Shown here piece after piece: positions 39,166 through 48,985 of a stretch of DNA of 64,000 bases. The position numbers and the translations under genes are program-made. Location of the stretch: positions 1 through 64,000 of the forward strand of contig JBECUI020000037.1 of the NCBI GenBank assembly GCA_040954595.2, in the 5' to 3' direction. Position 1 is the stretch's first letter, and the number at the start of each line of letters is the position of its first letter. The stretch comes from Balanoglossus misakiensis (taxonomy: Eukaryota; Hemichordata). A model generated the notes under the pieces. The model saw only the letters and a list, made by a program, of their open reading frames with translations. It had not been told where the DNA came from and searched no databases.

Positions 39166-39210
39166 CTAGAGACCTAGACAACTAGACAATTCAAGGACTA
39201 GAGGACTAGA
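39166..39210 (+). repeat. CTAGA words in an 8-bp rhythm
   Basis: CTAGA occurs at 39166, 39174, 39182, 39198 and 39206, that is, in steps of 8, 8, 16 and 8. CTAG is usually rare in bacterial DNA, so five in 45 nt is notable. Confidence 0.6.
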
Positions 39211-39257
39211 GAACGGGGGATAGGGAATAAAAATAAAATGGGCTGTAATTAAAAAAA

Positions 39258-39372
39258 GCGTCCGGCAATGACCTACTCTCCCACCAAGGCAGTACCATCG
39301 GCGCAGGAGGGCTTAACGACCGTGTTCGGAATGGGAACGGGTGGAACACCTCCGCTATGATCACCATAACGC
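39258..39372 (-). rRNA. rrf: 5S ribosomal RNA
   Basis: The reverse complement contains the conserved 5S core (GAGGTGTTCCACCCGTTCCC, then CCGAACACGG and GGGAGAGTAGG), with ends that pair to close the terminal helix. It is about 115 nt long and lies some 79 nt after the 23S gene in the same direction. A run of seven T on the minus strand follows at once and probably ends transcription. Confidence 0.92.
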
Positions 39373-39395
39373 TTATATTTTACTAAAACTATAAC

Positions 39396-39417
39396 GCTCG
39401 TAGAATAAACTACGAGC
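39396..39417 (-). other. hairpin in the 23S-5S spacer
   Basis: GCTCGTAG (39396-39403) and CTACGAGC (39410-39417) form a perfect 8-bp stem with a 6-nt loop, a probable RNase processing signal. Confidence 0.5.
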
Positions 39418-39450
39418 TCGACAAAAACATCGGGAAAGGAAGGAAAATAT

Positions 39451-39737
39451 GACCAAGCCTCACGGAAGATTAGTACTGGTCAGCTAAACATGTTACCATG
39501 CGTACACTTCCAGCCTATCAACCAGATAGTCTTTCTGGTTCCTTTAGTCTCCTTAAAGGAGATGGGATTATTCATCTTGAGGAGGGCTTCCCGCTTAGAT
39601 GCTTTCAGCAGTTATCCCTTCCGAACATAGCTACCCAGCAATTACTTCTGGCGAAATAACTGGTACACTAGAGGTTCGTCCGTTTTGGTCCTCTCGTACT
39701 AAAAACAGCTCCTCTCAATAATCCAACGCCTGTGGCA

Positions 39738-39774
<37 letters not shown>

Positions 39775-39807
39775 ACTCACGTACCGCTTTCATTGGCGAA
39801 CAGCCAA

Positions 39808-39840
<33 letters not shown>

Positions 39841-39890
39841 TGAGTCGACATCGAGGTGCCAAACCCCGCCGTCGATATGAACTCTCGGGC

Positions 39891-39929
<39 letters not shown>

Positions 39930-40068
39930 AAGTGACGGCGCTTCCACGCGCTACCGCCAGATCACTAAGACCTACTTTCGTACCTGCTCGACTTGTTAGT
40001 CTTGCAGTCAAGCTACCTTATGCCTTTGCACATACCCGCTGATTTCCACCCAGCGTAAGGTAACCTTT

Positions 40069-40112
<44 letters not shown>

Positions 40113-40383
40113 CGCCCACCTGGCACGGTCCGCATACCTGATTCAAGGCATGCGTGAGACGTTTTATCGGAGAAGGGCGGTATTTCACCTGTGACTCCAC
40201 ACTAGCTAGCGCTAATGCTTCAAAGTCTCCCGCCTATGCTACACATCTACGACAAAACGTCAATACCAAGCTACAGTAAAGGTTCACGGGGTCTATCCGT
40301 CTAGCCACAGGTAATCGGTATCTTTACCGATACTCCAATTTCACCGAGTCTCGTGTTGAGACAGTGCTCAAGTCGTTACACCA

Positions 40384-40470
<87 letters not shown>

Positions 40471-41269
40471 CGTAGCTTCGCTTACGCTAACCACTCCTCT
40501 TAACCTTCCGGCACCGGGCAGGTGTCAGCCCCTATACATCTTCTTAGAATTAGCAGAGGCCTGTGTTTTTGGTAAACAGTCGCTCAAGCTTCTTTGTTGC
40601 AACCCACCATAACGTCCGAAGACACCATGGGTGGCCACACTTTTCCCAAAGTTACATGTGTAATTTGCCGAGTTCCTTAACACGAGTTCTCTCGCGCGCC
40701 TTAGAATACTCATCCTACTTACCTGTGTTGGTTTGCGGTACGGTCGTAATACAGTTATATCTTAGAGATTATTTCTTGCCATCTGACTAGACACACTTCG
40801 TCTTTCCGTAGATTGACTCGTGTTCATTACTCACCTCAGTGCGTGGATTTACCTGCGCACGTCAACGGCTTATAATTTCAACCGGGACAACCGTCGCCCG
40901 GATGTGCTTTGCCCGATGTGTCATCCCATCGTGCTGTATTACGGTACAGGAATATGAACCTGTTTCCCATCGACTACGACTTTCGTCCTTGCCTTAGGGA
41001 CCGACTAACCCTGGGAAGACGACCTTTACCCAGGAAACCTTAAGTTTTTGGCGAAGAGGATTCTCACCTCTTTTTTCGTTATTCATGCCTGCATTCTCGC
41101 TTCTGTTCTCTCCAGTATTTCTTACAAAATACCTTCAGTGAGTTCCAGAACGTTCGCCTACCGCCAGTACATAAATGTACTGACCCGTAGCTTCGGTACA
41201 ATGCTTGAGCTCCGTTACATTATCGGCGCATGCTTACTCGACCAGTGAGCTGTTACGCACTCTTTTAAG

Positions 41270-41302
<33 letters not shown>

Positions 41303-41865
41303 TTTTGCATTCACACAACCTTTTCCACTGAGCATTGTTTTGGAACCTTAGCTGACGATCTGGGCTGTTTCCCTTTCGACCACGAACCTTGTCGCCCGTA
41401 GTCTGACTCCTATGACTTATCTTATGGTATTCGAAGTTTATCTGAGTTTGGTACTCGGTGAAGAGCCCTAGCTCAACCAGTGCTCTACCTCCACAAGACT
41501 TTCATAAGGCTAGCCCTAAAGCTATTTCGGCGAAAACCAGCTATTGCCGGGTTTGATTAGCCTTTCACTCCTATTCACAGTTCATCCCTGCCGTTTTAAA
41601 CCGACGAGGGTTCGGTCCTCCACTACGCTTTACCGTAGCTTCAACCTGACCATAAATAGATCACCCGGTTTCGGGTCTACTGCATGAAACTCATTCGCCC
41701 TATTCAGACTCGGTTTCCCTCCGGCTTCGAGACTACAATCTCTTAACCTTGCTTCATACAGTAACTCGCAGGCCCATTCTACAAAAGGTACGCCATCATT
41801 TTGCTTACGCAAAACTCTGACTGCTTGTACGTCTGTGGTTTCAGGTTCTATTTCACTCCCCTCCC

Positions 41866-41897
<32 letters not shown>

Positions 41898-42436
41898 CTT
41901 CACTATCGGTAGCTATCTCGTATTTAGCCTTGGAAGGTGGTCCTCCCAGATTCAGACAGGATTTCTCGTGTCCCGCCCTACTTAGGGGACGACTCAGAGC
42001 CGAAATTATGTTACATACGGGACTATCACCCTCTTTGGTAGTGCTTTCCAGACACTTTCCGCTATATTTTCGGTTTTTTACTCTGCGGTACGATGTGCAT
42101 CATACCATAGTCGACCCTACAACCCTATACACGCAACGTTGCACAACTTACACGCGTATAGTTTAGGCTCGTCCCCGTTCGCTCGCCGCTACTAAGGGAA
42201 TCTCAATTTTGACTTCTTTTCCTCCGGATACTAAGATGGTTCAATTCTCCGGGTCTCACTTGTATAGCCTATTTTATTCAGATATACATGACAATGTTAC
42301 CACTGCCGGGTTACCCCATTCGGTAATCTTCGGATCATAGGATGTGTGCTCCTCACCGAAGCTTTTCGCAGCTTACCACGACCTTCTTCGTCAGATAGCT
42401 CCAAGGCATCCGCCACAGACGCTTATTTGCTTGGTC
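39451..42436 (-). rRNA. rrl: 23S ribosomal RNA
   Basis: The whole stretch is the reverse complement of a bacterial 23S rRNA. Landmarks include the peptidyl-transferase loop near 39.7-39.9 kb, the sarcin-ricin region (AGTACGAGAGGACC on the minus strand, near 39.69 kb) and a 5' end reading GACCAAGC, complementary to the 3' end GCTTGGTC. Length of about 2986 nt is normal and no intron or insert is evident. Ends are set by the terminal helix and may be off by a few bases. No 16S or tRNA gene lies upstream; a protein gene (GH43) ends only 162 nt away. Confidence 0.93.
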
Positions 42437-42500
42437 ATATTTTTCTTACTTTCCCTAGTTTTGTGTCAAAGAACGACGAACTTGTCGCTTGTATATTCAC

Positions 42501-42528
42501 TATATAGTATCGGCAATATTTGTGTCAA
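42501..42528 (-). promoter_or_regulatory. promoter of the 23S-5S unit
   Basis: Minus strand TTGACA (42523-42528) with TATATA (42501-42506, 16 nt spacing) or TATAGT (42499-42504, 18 nt spacing). It starts about 60 nt before the 23S 5' end, so the unit has its own promoter. Confidence 0.6.
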
Positions 42529-42597
42529 CTGTTTCTTATTATTTTATTATTTTTTTTTATTTATTTATTCGTTTATTTGTGTATTCGGCAGGATAGA

Positions 42598-44250
42598 TCA
42601 GTACTCGTGGTACCGAAAATATTTAAAGTCGGCGTAATGCTTCCTGTGGGAAAGATCAAAGCAATACATAGCAACAAATTGACCGGTAAATCCCATGGGA
42701 ACTGCATATTCGTCTGATAGTTTCGCACTGTCATACATTTTGCCACAGGGCTGATAGGGTTCTTCCGCAACTTTCCAGTAAAACTGAATCTTGCGATTAT
42801 CAATTTCAACTTTGAGAGTTATAGTTTGATTTGCTACTGGCATGTATTCGCTAGTAAGAACTCCACGGTCAAAGATGCTTACTCCCAGCATGGTATTGCC
42901 GTCTTGGTAATAGGTTCCGCAGTATATTTGGTTTTGCTCATCGTAGCGAAGCATAAGCCCGGCTTGTTGTAGGTGACTGCTGGGCGTGAAATCGTATTGT
43001 GTTTCGGCCATGACTCTTGTTGAACAGACACGGCAGGCAATGATGGATTGTTCAAATGTGCTTAATGGTGATTCCTTGCCGTAGATGCGTAAACAGCCAG
43101 GACTTAAACGAGAAAAAGATTCTGCCGGTACACGAAGTGATTGGAAACTGTCGTGAAGTTTCTTCTCTTGAAAGGTCGTTGTAAATGAACGAGAGAGAGC
43201 TGCCTTGTCGGCGGGAGCATCCGGTAGTGTAACTTCACTTTGTACGGAAGAATGCTTTAAGCGTGGCCACTCGTTTTTTTCCCATATTACCGGCTGTAAA
43301 CCCGTTTCCCGACCAAGTGGACAATGGGTTGTTCCCACAAGAGGTCTGCCCATGAGGTGAGCAAGAACCCATTCCTTGCCGTGAATATGACAAAGACAGC
43401 CATGTCCGGTCTTCTGTGGAAGGCTATGAAAAGTTGATGGTACGTTTTCGCGTGCAATGTCGATCTTGCCACTTTGCCAATGTGCTTCAATGGCTTTGCT
43501 TATTGTTCTGTCGGTAATTGCAGTTGCTAACGGACCGTGTGGGCATGCCGTGTAGGGACCGGTAATAGTTTTCGAACGTGCAACAAGAGATGCATGTTGG
43601 TAGGAGGTGCCCCCTTCGGCAACAAGAAGATAATAGTAATCGTCTTTATAATAAAGATGTGGCCCCTCAGTAAGGCCAAGATCGGTGCCTGCAAAAATAT
43701 GGTGAGTGTTACCAACGAGGCTTTGCTTTTCGTGTTTGTATTCCTGTAAGACAATGCCTGCAAATGGATTATGGTCTAAACGCCAATCCCAAGTCATGTT
43801 TAGTAGCCATTTTTTTCCAGTCTGCGGATCGTGGAATAATGAGGCGTCAAACCCACTGTTGTTTAGAAAGATGGGTTCAGACCAGTTGCCAGTAATTGAA
43901 GAAGATGTAACCAGAAAGTTTGGAGTGTCCATAAAATACGTCATGCGATTCAAATTGAATACGTTCTTCCAGTTGCGATTTATCGTATAAATAAGCCAAA
44001 ATTGCTTGTCTGCGTATGTGAGACAGGGCGCCCAGATTCCCCCAGAAGCAGGTATGCCACGTAGGTCTAGTTGACTGGTACGAGTAAGAATTCGGGTGCA
44101 AAAATGCCAGTCACGCAGGTTTATTGATGACCAGACTTCGACGCCGGGGAACCACTCGAAGGTGGAGTTCGCAATGTAGTAGACATCATCAACCTTAAGA
44201 ATAGACGGATCGGGATGAAAGCCTGGTATTATCGGATTAGTTACACGCAT
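42598..44250 (-). CDS. GH43 beta-xylosidase/arabinofuranosidase
   Basis: The protein has 550 residues and no signal peptide (cytoplasmic). The N-terminal five-bladed propeller starts VTNPIIPGFHPDPSIL, with the catalytic base Asp, then GFDASLFHDPQTGKKWLLNM (modulating Asp) and LTEGPHLYYKDDYYYLL with the acid Glu. The C-terminal 200 residues (GLMLRYDEQNQIYCGTYYQD) form the beta-sandwich typical of XynB-type xylosidases. The ATG follows the permease stop directly, so the gene closes a four-gene operon for xylo-oligosaccharide uptake and cleavage. Confidence 0.9.
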   Translation of the reverse strand: MRVTNPIIPGFHPDPSILKVDDVYYIANSTFEWFPGVEVWSSINLRDWHFCTRILTRTSQLDLRGIPASGGIWAPCLTYADKQFWLIYTINRNWKNVFNLNRMTYFMDTPNFLVTSSSITGNWSEPIFLNNSGFDASLFHDPQTGKKWLLNMTWDWRLDHNPFAGIVLQEYKHEKQSLVGNTHHIFAGTDLGLTEGPHLYYKDDYYYLLVAEGGTSYQHASLVARSKTITGPYTACPHGPLATAITDRTISKAIEAHWQSGKIDIARENVPSTFHSLPQKTGHGCLCHIHGKEWVLAHLMGRPLVGTTHCPLGRETGLQPVIWEKNEWPRLKHSSVQSEVTLPDAPADKAALSRSFTTTFQEKKLHDSFQSLRVPAESFSRLSPGCLRIYGKESPLSTFEQSIIACRVCSTRVMAETQYDFTPSSHLQQAGLMLRYDEQNQIYCGTYYQDGNTMLGVSIFDRGVLTSEYMPVANQTITLKVEIDNRKIQFYWKVAEEPYQPCGKMYDSAKLSDEYAVPMGFTGQFVAMYCFDLSHRKHYADFKYFRYHEY

Positions 44251-45090
44251 TTATTCTTTTATTGCTCCAATGTTAATTCCTGCAATGATGTAACGGGATA
44301 GTATGGAAAAAAGAATGATGATGGGAATGATAGAAATAGCAATGCCAAGATAGACGGCACCAAAATCTGTTTTGTAGGTAGTTGAGTTTAACGTTGCAAT
44401 GGTCATGGGAACCGTATATTTGTCTTCCGAAAAAATAATGATGAGTGGAAGTAAATAGTTGTTCCAGATGGCGACAAAGGTGAAAATTGCAAAGGTTGCC
44501 ATGCCGGGTGAAAGAATGGGGATGCTGATACGATGAAAAATATAAAATTCGCTAGCCCCGTCAATGCGAGCGGCTTGGAGAATGTCGACGGGTAATGCAC
44601 CTTGAGTGTATTGTACCATAAAGAATACGCCAAAGGCGTTGGCGATGGAGGGGATGATAAGTGGGATGTAGCTATCAATCAGCTTGAATTGATTCATGAG
44701 CTCGAAGAAACCAATAAGACCGAGCTGTTGAGGAACCATGATTACCCCGAGAATAATGGCAAGCAGTATGCGGCGAAAGGGGAAACGGTACACAACAAAA
44801 CCATAGGCGGTGAGCGTTGAGAAATACATGGCAAGCAAAGTTGCGGGAAATGCGATTATTGCACTGTTCAGAGTGCTGCGGAAGATGTCAACATCGTTGC
44901 TTAGTGTTTTGTAGTTGTTGAATATTTCTCCACCCGGCAATAGGCTAATGCCTGAATTGATGTCGGCACTTGAACGGGTGCTGTTGTTCAACATTAAGTA
45001 AAAAGGAATGATGCAGAGTAGGGCTGTGAGTATCAGTATTAGATGTATGAGAAAACGTCCAATAGCTTGCCTGCGTACCCCACCTTGCAT
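44251..45090 (-). CDS. sugar ABC transporter permease, MalG type (CUT1)
   Basis: The protein has 279 residues and six helices, with the EAA loop ILQAARIDGASEFYIFHRI and the C-terminal SRYIIAGINIGAIKE. It follows the MalF-type gene with a gap of 3 nt and directly precedes the GH43 gene. Confidence 0.87.
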   Translation of the reverse strand: MQGGVRRQAIGRFLIHLILILTALLCIIPFYLMLNNSTRSSADINSGISLLPGGEIFNNYKTLSNDVDIFRSTLNSAIIAFPATLLAMYFSTLTAYGFVVYRFPFRRILLAIILGVIMVPQQLGLIGFFELMNQFKLIDSYIPLIIPSIANAFGVFFMVQYTQGALPVDILQAARIDGASEFYIFHRISIPILSPGMATFAIFTFVAIWNNYLLPLIIIFSEDKYTVPMTIATLNSTTYKTDFGAVYLGIAISIIPIIILFSILSRYIIAGINIGAIKE

Positions 45091-45093
45091 TTT

Positions 45094-45990
45094 TTATTCT
45101 AGTCTCCTTCGATGAATAAGACGGAAATAAATAAGTGAAAAAATTAGTATTAAGAGAAAGAGGATGTACGCCACAGAGGATGAATACCCAAAGCGTTCAT
45201 ACCGGAAGGCGGTTCGATAGAGATGGGTAACGGCTGTGTTCATTGATCCTTCGGGATTGCCGGAGCCGACGGGGAATGCGATGACATGGGGTATGTCAAA
45301 TAATTGCATGCCACCAATAAGCGAAGTGATAAAAACAAAAACAAGGATTGGGCGAAGAAGCGGCATGGTGATGGCACGGAATACTTGACCGTTGGTGGCA
45401 CCGTCAACTGCAGCTGCTTCGTAGAAACTATGGGGGATGGCGTTCATTCCTGCCATAAAGAGAATCATTGTATATCCAAACCATATCCATGTTTGAATAA
45501 GAGAAACAATGAATTGTGCCTGCACCCCTTGTCCGAGCCAATAAATATAAAGGTCAGTGTTCTTGCCGAACAGTAACTGATTCAGAAAACCGTTTTGCCA
45601 GTCAAGTAATACGCTAAAGAGTAGTGCAAGGGAGGCGGCTGTTACTAAATTCGGAAAGAAAAAAATCGCCCGAAAAAATGATACGCCGCGCACCTTGTAA
45701 CTGCGGTTTGTTAACCAAAAGGCAAATAGTAATGCCAACCCAATTTGCATTACTATGTTTGGTGCCCATATGCGCCACGTGTTGAGAAATGCCTTCCAAA
45801 AAAATTCATCACTGAAGATTGAAATGTAGTTTTTCATTCCTACCCATACCGGGTCGGAGAGTCCGTCGTATTTTGTAAAACTGAGATAGAGCGTGTACAG
45901 TATGGGATAGAGATGAAATGTTATAAATACTGCAAAGAAAGGAAGAATAAACAAATAGCCGTAGAGTTGTAATGTACCCTTTCTTTTCAC
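45094..45990 (-). CDS. sugar ABC transporter permease, MalF/UgpA type (CUT1)
   Basis: The protein has 298 residues. It opens with GYLFILPFFAVFITFHLYPI and has the EAA loop FYEAAAVDGATNGQVFRAIT. It starts with a GTG at 45990 (MKRKGTLQ). The ATP-binding subunit is not in this cluster. Confidence 0.87.
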   Translation of the reverse strand: MKRKGTLQLYGYLFILPFFAVFITFHLYPILYTLYLSFTKYDGLSDPVWVGMKNYISIFSDEFFWKAFLNTWRIWAPNIVMQIGLALLFAFWLTNRSYKVRGVSFFRAIFFFPNLVTAASLALLFSVLLDWQNGFLNQLLFGKNTDLYIYWLGQGVQAQFIVSLIQTWIWFGYTMILFMAGMNAIPHSFYEAAAVDGATNGQVFRAITMPLLRPILVFVFITSLIGGMQLFDIPHVIAFPVGSGNPEGSMNTAVTHLYRTAFRYERFGYSSSVAYILFLLILIFSLIYFRLIHRRRLE

Positions 45991-46047
45991 ATGTTCCGTC
46001 CTAGCAGACTGGGGGCTGCTTCATAACAGCCCCCGTCGTTGTTAATT

Positions 46048-47304
46048 CTAATAATTGCTTACATTCAGGTCCGGGAATGCGTTACGCACTTCCGACAAGA
46101 AAGTATCAATGGCATCTTCCTTAGTTGCTAGTCCATCAACATAAGAGAGAACAGCATTGACCATAAATGCGTTTATGTCCAGATCATAGGGTGTGAGCAG
46201 CTCGCCGTTGACGATACTTGCCTGACTGAAGAAATAGTCATAGTGGTTCTGTCCATTCAGATACGGTTCGGAAAAAGTATCTTTGATTTCGTTAATAACG
46301 GCGGCATTACCAAGGAAATCTCCGGTTTCCGTTGCCCACCACTTTAGGAAGTCTTTGTCTAGTGTCATCATTTTAATAAAATTCCACGCCATTTCTTTGT
46401 TCGTAGAATCTTTGTTGATGCCAAGCCAGGTTCCACCCCAGAAATAAGGTGCGGGACCAGACGTTAGTCCCCAATCGCCGGAACTGTCGGGTGCATTGGC
46501 TTTTAATACATAATGCAGCCCCCATGTCGGTAGGGCGAAACCAAAAACATTGCTGTCTTTTTTCATTGCCTCAAACCATGGGGGAGACCACTGTCCTAGT
46601 TTTGCTTCCAAATCTTCATCACGAAGTGTTTTTCCTATATCGAAATATTCTAATACTGCGGGATCAAGTTGAAAGTCATTGCCGACTACCCAAGGGAGTT
46701 TACGCTGGGCGAGTATAATGAATTGCAGGTCGGATATGCCGGTGATAATTTTAATTTCTCCGCCCGATTGGTCGCGTAGTAGCCGTGCGGTACTGAGGAG
46801 CTTGTCAAAACTGTTTAACATATTGCCTACCTCTGTCGGATCATCTGTTCCAAGATATTGCTTGGCGATACTGCGACGAAAGAAAAATCCACCTGCAGTG
46901 GATTGCCACGAAAGGGCACGAACCTCACCGTTGACATCTGAACCAACTGAGACAACATAATCAACTAAATCACTCAGGTCGCTTGCTTGTAGACGAGGAG
47001 TTAAAGAATCATAGAGCCCATCCTCTACAAATTTTTTGATGTATGCTGCTTCTCCGGTAAAGACGTCGGGTGCATTCGCACCGCTTCTGAGTACAGGACG
47101 AAGCTTTGTTTGATACTCTTCGTTTGGAACAATGGTATACTCAACTTCAATTCCAGGGTATAGTTCCTTAAAACGTTCGATGGGCCGTTCCAACTCGTCA
47201 GTAAATGACCATATTCGTAATACGCTCGGGGCTGCTTCTCCGGCACAACTACCAATAAATAGCACAAGGATTAGCACTGCTAAATAAATGATGCCTTGTT
47301 TCAT
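46048..47304 (-). CDS. sugar-binding lipoprotein (CUT1, SBP family 1)
   Basis: The protein has 418 residues. The signal YLAVLILVLFIGSC ends in a lipobox. The mature part shows the family opening LRIWSFTDELERPIERFKE, then APDVFTGEAAYIKKFVEDG, and the sugar-binding aromatic segment WGGTWLGINKDSTNKEMAW. GGAGGAAAATA precedes the ATG. It is the first gene of the operon ending in GH43, so its ligand is probably a xylo-oligosaccharide. Confidence 0.88.
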   Translation of the reverse strand: MKQGIIYLAVLILVLFIGSCAGEAAPSVLRIWSFTDELERPIERFKELYPGIEVEYTIVPNEEYQTKLRPVLRSGANAPDVFTGEAAYIKKFVEDGLYDSLTPRLQASDLSDLVDYVVSVGSDVNGEVRALSWQSTAGGFFFRRSIAKQYLGTDDPTEVGNMLNSFDKLLSTARLLRDQSGGEIKIITGISDLQFIILAQRKLPWVVGNDFQLDPAVLEYFDIGKTLRDEDLEAKLGQWSPPWFEAMKKDSNVFGFALPTWGLHYVLKANAPDSSGDWGLTSGPAPYFWGGTWLGINKDSTNKEMAWNFIKMMTLDKDFLKWWATETGDFLGNAAVINEIKDTFSEPYLNGQNHYDYFFSQASIVNGELLTPYDLDINAFMVNAVLSYVDGLATKEDAIDTFLSEVRNAFPDLNVSNY

Positions 47305-47389
47305 TATTTTCCTCCTTAGTCTACAATGCAGCTTTTTTTGATACTGCCTAAGTTTGTATCACATGCTACAAGAAATAATATCTCTTTAT

Positions 47390-47417
47390 ACTATAATGTA
47401 CCTTTTAATATTGTCAA
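47390..47417 (-). promoter_or_regulatory. promoter of the xyloside ABC operon
   Basis: Minus strand TTGACA (47412-47417), 16 nt, TATAGT (47390-47395), leaving an approx. 80-nt leader before the ATG at 47304. Confidence 0.6.
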
Positions 47418-47429
47418 TAGACTCCTTCT

Positions 47430-48746
47430 TTAATTTGTTGTTGTTCCGGAAGTTTTTTCTACTGTTACTTCGTAGTTATGGATAGCAACAATCCCTTTTC
47501 CACCCTGCAACTCTGTTCCTAATTCAATGCTTCCAACATGGTCTGTTACCAGACCGTCTTCGTAGTCAAAGTACCCATTGTTTTTTGCATAATCAAGAAA
47601 TAATTTTACATCAACAGTTGTTTGTATGGTGGTTTGGGGACCATCATGCATGAAGTCCCTGTTTCTGGCATCGGCACTGGTTTTTAGTACGAATACCGTG
47701 TAATCACCAAGACCGGTTGGACCTGCGCCATCATATAACATATAGTTTTCCGGGATGCCATCATTACCCATACCATCTAGGAGAATATTCTCTTCCACCT
47801 TTTGTCCTGCAGGGAACATGTCGTTTCTTCGAAGCCATATATGAAATTCGTGTATTTTTGTAGTAACATTTCTGGGAACAATGCTCGGACGAACATCCTT
47901 ATCGTATAGCCATACCTCTATTCCTAAATTGTAGGAAGGACTGAAACGAGCTTCGGGGTCAGGTTCTTCAATAACGTTTGAAAGATTCATTTCTAAATCT
48001 ATGGTAGTTTCTAACTTTGTTATATCCCCGAGTTGAGCCACAAGACTGCTATCAGTAGACCATTTCGACCATGGACGATGGCCGAATAGAATTGCAGGAA
48101 ATGAAATAACGCCGTTCCTGGACCAGACAAAGAACCAGCCAAGTGGGAAGGTGGGTTTGTCTGATGAGTTTTTCAGCGCAAAAATTTTCTGAAATGATTG
48201 CTCGCTGGGATAATCAGGTACTATGCCGATATTCCAGAGATTGTTTACTAACTCAAAACGAGAGCGATTGCTTGTCGTTAGATCGCCGTTCCCATCTGTA
48301 TATGGGACAGGAGTTTTCGGACCAAAATAGAATCGTGAATTGGTACCATCTGCAATAATAAATTTGTCTTCGTTAATATTCTCTTCGTCGCAAAGTCCAA
48401 GCCTTACGCTATCATATTGGCAAATGTAGTCCGGAATTGTGGTACCACCACCACCGCCGTCGGTTCCACCACCGCCATCGGTTCCACCACCGCCATCGGT
48501 TCCACCACCGCCATCGGTTCCACCACCGCCATCGGTTCCGCCACCGCCATCGGTTCCACCACCGCCATCGGTTCCACCACCGCCATCGGTTCCGCCACCG
48601 CCATCGGTTCCACCACCGCCATCGGTTCCACCACCGTCGGTTCCACCACCGTCCAGATCGCCGATTGCATCTGTAAGAATAAGATCACAACTAAACAGTA
48701 ATGGAATACTTAGAAATAAAACAAATACAATAATTATACTTTTCAT
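47430..48746 (-). CDS. GH12-like endoglucanase lipoprotein with glycine-rich linker
   Basis: The protein has 438 residues. The signal IIIVFVLFLSIPLLFSC gives a lipoprotein. Next comes a linker of about 65 residues made of GGGTD/GGGGTD units, encoded by an 18-bp tandem repeat. The C-terminal domain of about 330 residues has GH12 hallmarks: FELVNNLWNIG, YNLGIEVWLYD, EFHIWLRRND (first catalytic Glu, like EIMIWL) and VGSIELGTELQGG (second Glu, like GTEPF). This would be a surface beta-1,4-glucanase or xyloglucanase held away from the membrane by the linker. Assignment rests on motifs only. Confidence 0.65.
   Translation of the reverse strand: MKSIIIVFVLFLSIPLLFSCDLILTDAIGDLDGGGTDGGGTDGGGGTDGGGGTDGGGGTDGGGGTDGGGGTDGGGGTDGGGGTDGGGGTDGGGGTDGGGGGTTIPDYICQYDSVRLGLCDEENINEDKFIIADGTNSRFYFGPKTPVPYTDGNGDLTTSNRSRFELVNNLWNIGIVPDYPSEQSFQKIFALKNSSDKPTFPLGWFFVWSRNGVISFPAILFGHRPWSKWSTDSSLVAQLGDITKLETTIDLEMNLSNVIEEPDPEARFSPSYNLGIEVWLYDKDVRPSIVPRNVTTKIHEFHIWLRRNDMFPAGQKVEENILLDGMGNDGIPENYMLYDGAGPTGLGDYTVFVLKTSADARNRDFMHDGPQTTIQTTVDVKLFLDYAKNNGYFDYEDGLVTDHVGSIELGTELQGGKGIVAIHNYEVTVEKTSGTTTN
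48441..48655 (-). repeat. 18-bp tandem repeat encoding GGGGTD
   Basis: About ten consecutive 18-bp units differ at only one or two third positions (CCACCACCG or CCGCCACCG on the plus strand). Two shorter 15-bp GGGTD units precede them at the N-terminal end. The repeat is in frame with the lipoprotein and all frames over it stay open on both strands. Confidence 0.9.
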
Positions 48747-48763
48747 ATAATACCTCTAAATGC

Positions 48764-48802
48764 ATTATATACTATTAATAAAATAAATGAATAGTATATA
48801 AT
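48764..48802. promoter_or_regulatory. 13-bp inverted repeat upstream of the GH12 gene
   Basis: ATTATATACTATT (48764-48776) and AATAGTATATAAT (48790-48802) are exact inverted copies separated by 13 nt, 18-56 nt upstream of the start codon. Each arm contains a -10-like TATACT or TATAAT. It could be an operator or a pair of opposed -10 boxes. Confidence 0.5.
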
Positions 48803-48985
48803 ATGTATTTTAATAAAATTAATAGATATTATTTAATGATATTGTAGGTCTATCTTAAAATGGATCAAGCAATAACTGAGATAGTGAGGGGGAAGGCTGG
48901 TCAAACAACAGCAAAGCTAAACTCTGCTGTTGTTCGGCTACTGCACTGTTAAGCGTTTTGAAATTGTTTTTTGGTATATTTCCTG

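Larger units (their letters stand above)
38927..39257. other. gene-free stretch downstream of 5S rRNA with short repeats
   Basis: There is no credible gene here. It contains two families of very short tandem repeats, described in the next two entries, and otherwise nothing that can be named. Confidence 0.6.

Noticed and set aside
39452-42436. Several 60-120-codon frames
   Set aside because: They lie within the 23S rRNA gene.
42437-42600. tRNA or 16S gene before 23S
   Set aside because: The stretch is A/T-rich, with a promoter but no cloverleaf or 16S 3'-end sequence.
48417-48750. Plus-strand frames rich in Pro-Ser or His-Arg
   Set aside because: They are shadows of the 18-bp GGGGTD repeat, which keeps every frame open.
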